A stretch of DNA of 64,000 nucleotides from Ceratopteris richardii (Eukaryota > Streptophyta > Polypodiopsida > Polypodiales > Pteridaceae). The first letter of the stretch is position 1, and every line of letters begins with the position of its first letter. Shown piece by piece: positions 23,640-35,133 of the stretch. The stretch covers positions 67,817,658 through 67,881,657 of the forward strand of contig CM035407.1 in the NCBI GenBank assembly GCA_020310875.1. The letters are read 5' to 3'. Made by a program: the position numbers and the translations under genes. Below the pieces are notes generated by a model. The model searched no databases. It was not told where the DNA came from and saw nothing but the letters and a program-made list of their open reading frames with translations.

Positions 23640-26600
23640 AAGGTACCAACTACCCATTATGGGCTTATATGATGCAACATGTATTGGTTGCAAAAGGATT
23701 GTGGAACATTGTGTAGGGTGTTGAAAGACGTCCTGTTACACCTCTGACTACAGGTACTGCAAATACAGGTGCTTGAGCTAATGAAGATGGTGTCTAAGAT
23801 GATATTCCGCAGATTCCTGTTCGTGCTGCTGTTTTTGCTGCACCTACTGCAGAACAGATTCGCTGGGATGGCAAAGATGCCCATGCACATGCATTGATAG
23901 CTTTGTTTGTCAAACGTGCCATTATTCCTCATATTCGCTCTTGTAGAACAGCTAAGGATGCTTGGGATACACTTACCACATTGTACCAGGCTAGGAATGA
24001 GGCTCCTGTTGCTTACCTCCGAAAACAGTTGGAGAGTGAGCACATGAATGAAGGTGATTCTATGGAGAGTTTCCTAATGAAGATCAAAGACTTGAAGGAA
24101 CAATTGATTTCTGTTGATGAGGTTATACCAGATAGCTCACTTGTGCAGACCGTTCTGAATGGTCTTCCTGATTCATATCAGAGTTTTGCTTCTACTCTTC
24201 GATTGATGATGAAAGGCAATCCAAATGCCTTATCATTTGAGGAGTTAGTCTCTGTTCTGTTGTAGGAAGATCAGTCCAGGCAAAACAGGTCCATTATGCG
24301 AGTTGCAGATCAAGCTTTCCTAGCTAGTCAGAAGGGCAAAGGAAAATGGAGCTCTTCAACTAGTAAGCAGGAATCTACTAATTTTGCATATTCAAAGAAG
24401 GAAGATAAAGATGAGAAGAAATCAGAAAAGCAGAAATTGTTTTGTAAATACTGTAAAGGGAATGATCATATCATAAAGAACTGTCCAAAACTCGCTGCTA
24501 AAGAGGCAAAGAAGAAAGAAGCTGGAATGGTTGTTGCAGAGGCCTCTACACCGAAAACAGAGTCTGCAAATCTTGTGCACTAAGAAGAATGGGCGTTTAC
24601 TACTGTCTGAAGTTCTGACCCATCTTCTCATGAGCAGTGCATGTCTGCAGTAGAGTCAGATGTTTGGTATTTTGATAGTGGGGCAACCAAACATATTACC
24701 TCGTAGCGCAGTTTCTTCTCTTCACTCGAGCCTGCCCCTACAGGGAATACTGTTACATGCGCCAACAACTCCTCTTATCCTGTTATGGGAGTTGGTAAGA
24801 TCATTTTGACTACTACTGATGGTAGTTCTTCCACTTTTTCAGATGCTTTATTTGTGCCAGGGATCAAAAAGAACCTGCTATCAGTTTCTACATTAGCCAA
24901 GATTGACTTGGTTGTGAAATTTATTGATGACAGTTGTACAGTTCATGATCTTTCAAATGGCAATGTGATTATTGCTTTTGGCATTTGATGTCGTGGGCTG
25001 TATAAGCTAAAAGACTATTAAAGATCTGTAAATGATTTGGCATGTGCAGTAAATGATTCATAGGCTATGTTAGATGCAAAGCTTTGGCATGCACGCTTTG
25101 GTCATCTGAATTTTGCTAGTTTGCTACGCCTGCAGAAATCTGAAATGGTGTACTCTTTGCCCAAACTAGAGGCACCTGGAAAACATGTTTGTGAAGGCTT
25201 TATTTTGGGCAAAATGCAGCATTCCTCCTTTCCAAAAGATGGTTCAGTTCGAGCTACATAGAAATTGTAGCTTGTACATAGTGATGTCTCTGGTCCTATG
25301 CAGACACCCTCTTTTAGAAATTACCTTTACTTCGTGAATTTTATTGATGATTTTTCAGGCATTCATGGGTATATCCACTCGAAGCAAAGTCCGAAGTGTT
25401 CATGTGCTTTAAACAGTTTTTGGTTTTGGCCGAAAATCTGTCAGCATGTAAAATGGGCACCCTCCATTCTGATCGAGGGGGGGAATATATGTCTTCTGAA
25501 TTTAATGCATTTATGGCTGAACCTGGGATAAAACACCAGTGTACAATGCCGTATACACCTCCACAGAATGGAGTTGCTAAAAAAAAGAATAGGTCACTCA
25601 TGGAGATGGCGAGGTGCATGGTCAAGAATGAGGCTTTACCACATAGTTTCTGGCTTGAGGTTGTCATGTGTGCAACATATGTACTAAACAGGTGTCCCAC
25701 TAAAGCGCTGCAATCTATCACTCCATGTGAGGCTTGGCATGACCGCAAGCCATCTCTTGCCCATCTGCGTGTTTTTGGTTGTTTGGCATATGCACTAGTG
25801 CCTGAACAACATCGCAGAAAATTGGATGATAAGACTGTAAAATGTATTTTTGTTGGGTACAGTTCTGAAAGTAAAGGGTATCGTCTGTATCATCCATAGA
25901 CTAAATGCATTCTGGTTAGCCATGATGTTGTCTTTGTGGAAGATGCTATTCAGCCATTGCTTTCATGTACTAAGGAGACATTTGTTAGCTCCAAAGACAT
26001 GTATGATACTTTGATGCCTCTTTTTACAGGTGGACAGTCTAGTGCTAGTCCTAATGAGGCAACTTCTCAGCCTTTGCAGGTTTCATATGATGATGCAGAT
26101 CATTCCATTTCTGATGCAGATTTACATGATGCACTTGTTGATGAGAGAGCTGATAATGAGCATGCTAAAACTATGCAAAAATGGCTGGTTCAGACTTTGC
26201 GTGATAGCAAATTAGATGCACTTTTGTCATATCGTACTCGTTCAGGCTCTCATAGTGCCTCCTTTGCAACAAAATGCTATGCTATGGCTGCATCTAGTCT
26301 CTGTGATGAGAATGAGCCTCTTTCTTTTGATGAAGCACAAAATTCAGAAAATTGGATGGCTGCTATGCAATCCGAACATGATGCTATAATGACGAATGGT
26401 ACATGGTCTTTATGTGACTTGCCTAGTGGCAAGAAGGCCATTGGCACTAAGTGGGTATACAAGCTGAAGCGTAAACCTGATGGTACAGTTGACAGGTATA
26501 AGGCTAGGCTTGTTGCAAAGGCTTATGCACAGGAAAGAGGCATTGATTTTGATGAGACCTTTGCACCTACATGCCGTATGACTACTGTTCGGAGCATTTG

Positions 26601-27840
26601 TGCACTTGCATCCCATCATGGTTGGAATGTACATCAGTTGGACATTAAAACAACATTTCTGAATGGTGACTTGCATGAAGAAGTGTATGTTTTTAAGCCC
26701 CGTGGCTTTGTACACAAAGGGCATGAAAACCAGGTGTGCAGGTTAAAGAAGGCATTATATGGTTTAAAGCTAGCACCACGTGCTTGGTATGAGAAGATAC
26801 ATGCCTATCTGATTGCACATGGGTTTGAGAAGAGTCCAACTGAAAGCACCTTATATGTTGAGCGTGCTAATGATGTGCTTCTGATCATTGTTGTCTATGT
26901 TGACGACATGCTGCTCACTGGTCCTATTGAGAAGCATATTGCTGATTTGCATGCCTCATTTGAGATGTCTGATTTGGGGCATTCGCATGACAATTTGGGC
27001 ATTCAGTTTATGCAAGTTGATGGTGGAATGGCTTTGTGTCAAACGAAATATATTGACACATTATTGTAGTGTTTTAGCCTTGAGGACTGTAAGCCTATTG
27101 CCACTCCTATGGAGACAGGTTTACGATTGCGGTTTCATGATGCTGGAGATGCATTTGATGCTATTCTCTATCAACAGGCTGTTGGATGCTTGATTTACTT
27201 ATGCATTACTTGGCTAGATATTCAGTTTGCTGTCTCACAGATGAGCAGATTTATGCATTGCCCAGGAGTCAAGCATTGGAAGGCGGTTAAGCGCATCTTT
27301 CGCTACTTGAGTGGTACTCGGCTACTTGGGTTGTTTTATCCGAAGGGGGGATCACTACCGCCAGATTTGCATGCTTTTTCTGACTCAGATTGGGCTGGTT
27401 TCTGTGACACTCGTGTGTCCACCAGTGGTTTTTGCTTCATGCTTGGTAGCTCATGTATATCTTGGCTGAGCAAGAAGCAGCCTACTATGGCCACTTCCAA
27501 TTGTGAGGCTGAGTATAGGGCAGCTTTCACAGCGACTGTTGAGTGTGTGTGGCTCAGACGCCTTATGGCTGATTTGGGTGTTGGCCAGTCTTCTGCCACC
27601 ACCATCTTCACTGACAGTCATAGCGCATTCGCAGTTGCGAGGAACCCTGTGTTCCATGCTCGCACTAAGCACATTGAGGTGCATTATCATTATGTCAGGG
27701 AGAGGTTCTCTGCTGGGGAGATCAGCTTGGCATATGTGCCCACCCAGGAGAACATTGCATACCTTTTTACAAAGGCTCTGCCTAGGGAGAAGTTTGAAGC
27801 TTATCACAAAGCTTTGGGCTTGCTTCCTTTTGTGGAGTGA
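23640..27840 (+). pseudogene. gag-pol: Copy C gag-pol (start codon deleted, multiple stops)
   Basis: Domains in order are gag with CCHC knuckle (CKYCKGNDHIIKNC near 24445), protease (FDSGATKHIT near 24670), integrase zinc finger (HARFGH, with CEGC changed to CEGF), integrase core (RGGEYMSS, QNGVAK), RT and RNase H. RT lies in a long frame at 25936-27069 with LDIKTTFLNG and YVDDMLLTG. RNase H lies at 27109-27840 (DSDWAG, SNCEAEYRA, TDSHSAFAVA). Stops include TAG at 23714 (IVQG), 24263 (LLQED) and 27067 (LLQRF), all CAG-to-TAG relative to sisters, plus TAG at 25897. There is no gag ATG. It is dead as a coding unit, although the RT catalytic motif survives. Confidence 0.9.
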
Positions 27841-27852
27841 TTTCCACATAGC

Positions 27853-27880
27853 TTGGCACTTCCTTATACATGAGTGCCAG
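27853..27880 (+). promoter_or_regulatory. Conserved stem-loop between pol stop and polypurine tract (copy C)
   Basis: TTGGCACT and AGTGCCA face each other across about 12 bases, 13 bp after the RNase H stop. The same arms occur in B (31923-31950), A (34836-34862), E (55282-55308) and, with one or two changes, in H and D. The role is unknown. Possibilities are RNA packaging or a 3' processing structure. Confidence 0.55.
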
Positions 27881-27914
27881 ATCCTTGTTCACCACATCAC
27901 TCCCAGGGGGGATT

Positions 27915-28144
27915 TGTTGATATATTTAGGTAGTGATGTGTGTGAACACACTAGGATCGTCGGGGCATTTTTTTCCCTCTTTAGGAGGTTTTTTTCCCCT
28001 GGCTTGTATATACGCCTATTGCCCTAATGGGCTACTTATCTTTGTACATTCTCTAGTAATACATTCAATATTGTGTGTTGTGCTCCAAACTTCTTCTTCT
28101 TCCTTGTGTTGTTTGCGTGCTTCTGCAGACGTCTAACTCCAACA
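27915..28144 (+). repeat. 3' LTR of copy C (230 bp)
   Basis: Follows the polypurine tract AGGGGGGATTTG and ends CTCCAACA. It is joined directly to copy B gag, without a primer site, as expected for a 3' LTR. Confidence 0.93.
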
Positions 28145-31100
28145 ACGAAGATCAAAGACTTGAAGGAACAATTGATTTCTGCTGATGAGGTTATACCAGA
28201 TAGCTCACATGTGCAGACCGTTCTGAATGGTCTTCCTGATTCATATCAGAGTTTTGCTTCTACTCTTCGTTTGATGATAAAAGGCAATTCGAATGCCTTA
28301 TCATTTGAGGAGTTAGTCTCTGTTCTGTTGCAGGAAGATCAGTCCAGGCAGAATAGGTCCATTATGCGAGTTGCAGATCAAGCTTTCCTAGCTAGTCACA
28401 AGGGCAAAGGAAAATGGAGCTCTTCAACTAGTAAGTAGAAATCTGCTAATTCTGCATATTTGAAGAAGGAAGATAAAGATGAGAAGAAATCAGAAAAGCA
28501 GAAATTGTTTTGTAAGTACTGTAAAGGGAATGATCATATCATAAAGAACTGTCCAAAACTAGCTGCTAAAGAGGCAAAGAAGAAAGAGGCTGGAATGGTT
28601 GTTGCAGAGGCCTCTACACCAAAAACAGAGTCTGCAAATCTTGTGCAGGAAGAAGAATGGGCGTTTATTACTGTCTGCAGTTTTGACCTATCTTCTCATG
28701 AGCAGTGCATGTCTACACTAGACTCAAATGTTTGGTATTTTGAGAGTGGGGCAACCAAACATATTACCTCGCAGTGCAGTTTCTTCTCTTCACTCGAGCT
28801 TGCCCCTACAGGGAATACTGTTACATGCACCAACAACTCCTCTTATCCTGTTATGGGAGTTGGTAAGATCATTTTAACTACTGCTGATGGTAGTTCTTTC
28901 ACTCCGTCAGATGCTTTATTTGTGCCAGGGATCAAGAAGAATCTGTTATCAGTTTCTGCATTAGCCAAGATTGGCTTAGTTATGAAATTCGTTGATGACA
29001 GATGTTCAGTTCATGATGGCGATGTGATTATTGCTTCTGGCATTTTATGTCGTGGGCTGTATAAGCTCATAGACTATGAAAGATCTGTAAATGATTTGGC
29101 ATGTGCAGTAAATGACTGTCAGGCTATGTCAGATGCAAAGCTTTGGCATGCACGCTTTGGTCATCTGAATTTTGCTAGTTTGCTACGCCTGCAGAAATCT
29201 GAAATGGTGTCCTCTTTGCCCAAACTTGAGGCACCTGGAAAACATGTTTGTGAAGGCTGTATTTTGGGCAAAATGCAGCGTTCCTCCTTTCCAAAAGATG
29301 GTTCAGTTCGGGCTACACAGAAATTGCAGCTTGTACATAGTGATGTCTGTGGTCCTATGAAGACACCCTCTTTTGGAAATTACCTTTATTTCGTGACTTT
29401 CATTGATGATTTTTCCAGGCATGCATGGGTATATCCACTCAAAGCAAAGTCCGAAGTGTTCATGTGCTTTAAACAGTTTTTGGTTTTGGCTGAAAATCTG
29501 TCAGCATGTAAAATGGGCACCCTTCGTTCTGATCGAGGGGGGGAATATATGTCTTCTGAATTTAATGCATTTCTGGCTGAACGTGGGATAAAACACCAGT
29601 GTACAGTGCCATATACACATCAACATAATGGAGTTTCTGAACTGAAGAACGGGTCTCTCATGGAGATGGCCAGGTGTATGGTCAAGAGTCAGGCTTTACC
29701 TCATAGTTTCTGGCTTGAGGCTGTCATGTGTGCAGCATATGTACTGAACAGGTGTCCCACTAAAGCACTGCAGTCTATCACTCCATATGAGGCTTGGCAT
29801 GATCGAAACCCATCTGTTGCTCATCTGCGTGTTTTTGGTTGTTTGGCATACGCATTAGTGCCTAAACATCATCGTAGAAAATTGGATGATAAAGCAATAA
29901 AATGTATTTCTATTGGGTACAACTCTGAAAGTAAAGGCTATTGTCTGTATCATCCACAGACTAAACGCATTCTGGTTAGCTGTGATGTTGTTTTTGTGGA
30001 AGATGCTATTCAGCCATTGCTTTCATGTACTAAGGAGACATTTGTTAGCTCCAAAGACATGTATGATACTTTGATGCCTCTTTTTACAGGTGGACAGTCT
30101 AGTGCTGGTCCTAATGAGGCAACTTCTCAGCCTTTGCAGGTTTCATATGATGATGCAGATCATTCCATTTCTGATGCAGGTTTACATGATGCACTTGTTG
30201 ATGAGAGAGCTGATATTGAGCAGGCAAAAATTATGCCAAAATGGCTGGTGCAGACTTTGCGTGACAGCAAATTAGATGCACCTTTGTCATATCGTACTCG
30301 TTCAGGCTCTCATAGTGCCTCCTTTGCATCAGATTGCTATGCTATGACTGTGTCTAGTCTCTGTGATGAGAATGAGCCTGTTTCTTTTGATGAAGAATAA
30401 AATTCAAAAAATTGGATGGCTGCTATGCAATGTGAATATGATGCTATAATGAAGAATGGTACATGGTCTTTATGTGACTTGCCTCCTGGAAAGAAGGCCA
30501 TTGGCACTAAGTGGGTATACAAGCTGAAGTGTAAAGCTGATGGTACAATTGATAGGTATAAGGCTAGGCTTGTTGCAAAGGGTTATGCAGAGGAAAGAGG
30601 CATTGATTTTGATGAGACCTTTGCACCTACATGCCGTATGACTACTGTTTGGAGCATTTGTTCACTTGCAACCCATCATGGTTGGAATGTACATCAGTTG
30701 GACATTAAAACAACATTTTTGAATGGTGACTTGCATGAAGAAGTGTATGTTTTTCAACTGCATGGCTTTGTGCAGAGTGGGCATGAAAACTAGGTGTGCA
30801 GGTTAAAGAAGGCATTATATGGTTTAAAGCAAGCACCACGTGCTTGGTATGAGAAGATACATGCCTATCTGGTTGCACACGGTTTTAAGAACAGTCCAAC
30901 TGAAAGCACCTTATATGTTAAGCGTGCTAATGATGTGCTTCTGATCATTGTTGTCTATGTTGAGGACATGTTGCTCGCTGGTCCTATTGAGAAGCATATT
31001 GCTGATTTCAAGGCTGATTTGCATGCCTCATTTGAGATGTCTGATTTGGGGCCTTTGCATCACTATTTGGGCATTCAAATTATGCAAGTGGATGGTGGAA

Positions 31101-31910
31101 AGGCTTTGTGTCAAACGAAATATATTGACACATTATTGCAGCGTTTTGGCCTTGAAGACTGTAAGCCTATTGCCACTCCTATGGAGACAGGTTTACGATT
31201 GAGTCTTTATGATGCTGGAGATGCATTTGATGTTGTTCTCTATCAGCAGGCTATTGGATGCTTGATTTACTCATGCATTACTCAGACAGATATTCAGTTT
31301 GTTGTCTCATAGATGAGCATGTTTATGCATTCCCAGGAGTCACACATTGGAAGGCGGTTAAGCGCATCTTTTGCTACTTGAGTGGTACTCGAATACTTGG
31401 GTTGTTTTATCCCAAGGGGGATCACTACGGCCAGATTTGCATGCTTTTTCTGACTCAGATTAGGCTGGTTGCTATGACACTCGTGTGTCCACCAGTGGTT
31501 TTTGCTTCATGCTTGGTAGCTCATGTATATCTTGGTTGAGCAAGAAGGAGCCTACTGTGGCAACTTCCAGTTGTGAGGCTGAGTATAGGGCAGCTTTCAC
31601 AACTACTATTGAGTGTGTGTGGCTCAAACGCGTTATGGCTGATTTGGGTGTTGGTCAGACTTCTGCCACCACCATCTTCACTGACAGTCAGAGCGCATTG
31701 GTAGTTGCGAGGAACCCTGTGTTCCATGCTCATACAAAGCACATTGAGGTGCATTATCATTATGTCAGGGAGAGGTTCTCTGTTGGGGAGATGATCTTGG
31801 CATATGTGCCTACGCAGGAGAACATTGTAGACCTTTTCACGAAGGCTCTGCCTAGGGAGAAGTTTGAAGCTTTCCGCAAAGCTTTGGGTTTACTTCCTTT
31901 TGTGGAGTGA
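28145..31910 (+). pseudogene. gag-pol: Copy B gag-pol, main part
   Basis: Resumes gag at KIKDLKEQ. A stop at 28435 (SKQKS, CAG-to-TAG) is followed by a 646-codon open frame (28460-30400). That frame holds the CCHC knuckle, protease (FESGATKHIT, with the catalytic DSG aspartate changed to E), integrase zinc finger with an intact CEGC, and the whole integrase core (DRGGEYMSS, VFGCLAYAL). RT follows at 30416-31312 with a TAG at 30791, and its catalytic motif reads YVEDM instead of YVDDM. RNase H (31485-31910) ends PFVE-TGA. With two catalytic aspartates replaced and several stops it is non-functional. Confidence 0.9.
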
Positions 31911-31984
31911 TTTCCACATAGCTTGGCACTTCCTTATACATGAGTGCCAGCTACTTGTTCACCGCATCACTCTCAAGGGGGATT

Positions 31985-32215
31985 TGTTGATACATTTAGG
32001 TAGTGATGTGTGTGAACACACTAGGACCGTCGGGCACTTTTTTCCCTCTTTAGGAGGTTTTTTTCCCTCGGCTTGTATATACGTCTATTGCCCTAATGGG
32101 CTACTTATCTTTGTACATTCTCTAGTAATACATTCAGTATTATGTGTTTTGTGTTCCATGCTTCTTCTTCTTCCTTGTGCTATTCGCGTGCTTCCACAGA
32201 CGTCTAGCTTCAACA
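31985..32215 (+). repeat. 3' LTR of copy B (231 bp)
   Basis: Starts TGTTGATACATTTAGG after the AAGGGGGATTTG tract and ends CTTCAACA, then TAGTT and copy A integrase. Confidence 0.92.
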
Positions 32216-34823
32216 TAGTTCGGGCTACTCAGAAATTGCAGCTTGTACATAGTGATGTCTATGGTCCTATGCAGACACCTTCTTTTGGGAGTTATCTTTA
32301 CTTCGTGACTTTCATCGATGATTTTTCAAGGCATGCATGGGTATATCCATTGAAGGCAAAGTCCAAAGTGTTCATGTGCTTCAAACAATTTTTGGTTTGG
32401 CTGAAAATCTGTCAGCATGTAAAATGGGCACCCTCCGTTTTGATCGAGGGGGGGAATATATGTCTTCTGATTTTAATGCATTTCTAGCTGAACATGGGAT
32501 AAAACACTAGTGTAGAGTGCCATACACACCTCAACAGAATGGAGTTGCTAAACAAAAGAACAGGTCGCTCATGGAGATGGCGAGGTGTATGGTCAAGAGT
32601 CAGGCTTTACCACATAGTTTTTGGCTTGAGGCTGTCATGTGTGCAGCATATGTACTGAACAGGTGTCCCACTAAAGCGCTGCAGTCTATCATTCCATATG
32701 AGGCTTGGCATGACCACAAGCCATCTGTTGCTTATCTGCGTATTTTTGGTTGTTTGGCATATGCATTAGTGCCTGAACAACATCACACAAAATTGGATGA
32801 TAAAGCAGTACAATGTATATTTGTTTGGTACAGTTGTGAAAGTAAAGGCTATCGTATGTATCATCCACAAACTAAACGCTTTTTGGTTAGCATTGATGTT
32901 GTTTTTGTGGAAGATGTGGTTCAACCATTGCTTTCATGTAATAAGGAGAAATCTGTTAGCTCTAAAGACATGTATGATACTTTGATGCCTCTTTTTACAG
33001 GTGGACAATCTAGTGCTGGTCCTAATGAGGCAACTTCTCACCCTTTGCAGGTTTCATGTGATGATGAAGATAATTCCATTTCTGATGCAGATGTACATGA
33101 TGCACTTATTGATGAGAGAGCTGATATTGATCAGGCAAGAACTATGCCAAAATGGCTGGTGTACACCTTGCGTGACAGCAAATTAGATGCACCTCTATCA
33201 TATCGTACTCGTTCAGGCTCTCATAGTGCCTCTTTTGCATAAGATTGCTATGCTATTGCTGCATCTAGTCTCTGTGATGAGAATGAGCTTGTTTCGTTTG
33301 ATGAAGCACAAAATTCAGAAAATTGGATGGCTGCTATGCAATCTGAATATGATGCTATAATAAAGAATGGTACTTGGTCTTTATGTGACTTGCCTCTTGG
33401 CAAGAAGGCCATTGGCACTAAGTGGGTATACAAGCTGAAGCATAAACTGGATGGTATAGTTGACAGGTATAAGGCTAGGCTTGTTGCAAAAGGTTATGCA
33501 CATGAAAGAGCCATTGATTTTGATGAGACCTTTGCACCTACATGCCGTATGACTACTGTTCGGAGCATCTGTGCACTTGCAGCTCATCATGGTTGGAATG
33601 TACATCAGTTGGACATTAAAACAACATTTTTGAATGGTGACTTGCATGAAGAAGTGTATGTTTTTCAGCCCTGTGGCTTTGTGCAGAAAGGGCATGAAAA
33701 ACAGGTGTGCAGGTTAAAGAAGGCATTATATGGCTTACAGCAAGCACCACCTGCTTCGTATGAGAAGATACATGCCTATCTGGTTGCACATGGTTTTGAG
33801 AAGAGTCCAACTGAAAGCACCTTATATGCTAAGCGTGCTACTGATGTGCTTCTGATCATTGTTGTCTATGTTGATGACATGCTGCTCACTGGTCCTATTG
33901 AGAAGCATATTTCTGATTTTAAGGCTGATTTGCATGCCTCATTTGAGATTTTTGATTTGGGGCATTTGCATCACTATTTGGACATTCAGTTTATGCAAGT
34001 TGATGGTGGAATCGCTTTGTGTCAAACAAAATATATTGACACATTATTGCAGCGTTTTGGCCTTGAAGACTGTAAGCCTATTGCCACTCCTATGGAAACA
34101 GGCTTACAATTGAGTCTTCATGATGCTGGAGATGCATTTGATGATGTTCTCTATCAGCATGTTGTTGGATGCTTGATTTACTTATGCATTACTCGGCCAG
34201 ATATTCAGTTTGCTGTCTCACAGATGAGCAGGTTTATGCATTGCCCAAGAGTCAAGCATTGTTAGGAAATTAAGCGCATCTTTCGCTATTTGAGTGGTAC
34301 TCGGCTACTTGGTTTGTTTTATCCCAAGGGGGGATCACTACCGCTAGATTTGCATGCTTTTTCTGACTCTGATTGGGTTGGTTGTTATGACACTCATGTG
34401 TCCACTAGTGGCTTTTGCTTCATGCTTGGTAGCTCATGTATATCTTGGTTGAGCAAGAAGCAGCCTACTGTGGCCACTTCGAGTTGTGAGGCTGAGTATA
34501 GGGCAGCTTTCACAGCGACTCTTGAGTGTGTGTGGCTTAGATGCCTTATGGCTGATATGGGTGTTGGTCAGACTTCTGCCACCACCATCTTCATTGACAG
34601 TCAGAGTGCATTGGCAGTTGGGAGGAACCCTGTGTTCCATGCTCGCACTAAGCACATTGAGGTGCATTATCACTATGTCAGGGAAAGGTTCTTTGCTCGG
34701 GAGATCAGCTTGGCATATGTGCCCACATAGGAGAACATTGCAGACCTTTTCACGAAGGCTCTGCCTAGGGAGAAGTTTGAAGCTTATCACAAAGCTTTGG
34801 CCTTACTTCCTTTTGTGGAGTGA
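32216..34823 (+). pseudogene. pol: Copy A integrase core, RT and RNase H (3' part of gag-pol)
   Basis: Resumes in the integrase with VRATQKLQLVHSDV. A one-base loss near 32397 shifts the frame. A TAG follows near 32508, then open blocks at 32517-33242 (integrase end, VFVEDV linker) and 33327-34265 (RT with LDIKTTFLNG and an intact YVDDMLLTG). RNase H (34290-34821) contains SDSDWVGC and SSCEAEYRA. TAG at 34728-34730 replaces CAG of the PTQEN motif. The terminal PFVE-TGA is shared with other copies. Confidence 0.9.
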
Positions 34824-34897
34824 TTTCCACATAGCTTGGCACTTCCTTATACATGAGTGCCAGCTCCTTGTTCACCGCATCACTCCTAGGGGGGATT

Positions 34898-35128
34898 TGT
34901 TGATATATTTAGGTAGTGATGTGTGTGAACACACTAGGACCGCCGGGGCACTTTTTTCCCTCTTTAGGAGGTTTTTTCCCCCTCACTTGTATATACGCCT
35001 ATTTCCCTAATGGGCTACTTATCTTTGTACATTTCTCTACTAATACATTCAGTATTTTGTGTTGTGCTTTGAGCTTCTTCTTCTTCCTTGTGCTGTTCGC
35101 GTGCTTCCGCAGACGTCTAACTCCAATA
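34898..35128 (+). repeat. 3' LTR of copy A (231 bp)
   Basis: TGTTGATATATTTAGG to CTCCAATA (last CA mutated to TA), followed by the GACAC duplication. Confidence 0.92.
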
Positions 35129-35133
35129 GACAC

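Larger units (their letters stand above)
23077..28144 (+). mobile_element. Ty1/copia family-1 element, copy C (innermost of the nest)
   Basis: LTRs at 23077-23306 and 27915-28144, length 5068 bp, with target duplication ATGAA/ACGAA in the gag of copy B. All coding regions are present except the gag start, which a deletion between two GGTA words near 23645 removed (about 85 bp relative to sister copies). It must be the most recent of the three insertions by position, although its coding region already holds many stops. Confidence 0.93.
21993..32215 (+). mobile_element. Ty1/copia family-1 element, copy B (middle of the nest)
   Basis: LTRs at 21993-22225 and 31985-32215, with target duplication CAGTT/TAGTT inside copy A. 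Its own sequence is 21993-23076 plus 28150-32215, about 5.15 kb. Copy C is inserted in gag after CAGTTTCCTA and is flanked by ATGAA (23072-23076) and ACGAA (28145-28149), again one C/T difference. With C removed, gag reads on through GAAGATCAAAGACTTGAAGG as in the other copies. Confidence 0.92.
19790..35128 (+). mobile_element. Ty1/copia family-1 element, copy A (outermost of a three-level nest)
   Basis: Both LTRs and a perfect 5-bp target duplication, GACAC (19785-19789 and 35129-35133), define the element. Its own sequence is 19790-21992 plus 32221-35128, about 5.1 kb. Copy B is inserted at the end of the GAG-pre-integrase region, just after GATGGTTCAGTT. The duplication around B reads CAGTT (21988-21992) and TAGTT (32216-32220), one C-to-T apart. 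When B is removed, the integrase sequence of A resumes at the expected base (GTTCGGGCTAC...). A is full length but dead, with stops and frameshifts in both parts. Confidence 0.92.

Noticed and set aside
27451-27849. Minus-strand frames opposite copia RNase H (also at 31521, 34434, 53146 and 55471)
   Set aside because: They recur in every copy because they are shadows of the conserved RNase H sequence on the coding strand.
28145-28200. LTR of C joined directly to gag without a primer site, first read as a rearranged element
   Set aside because: Explained by nesting: this is the 3' LTR of C followed by the interrupted gag of B, with ATGAA/ACGAA duplications.
32216-32260. LTR joined directly to integrase sequence, first read as a recombinant element
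   Set aside because: Explained by nesting: the 3' LTR of B followed by the interrupted integrase of A.
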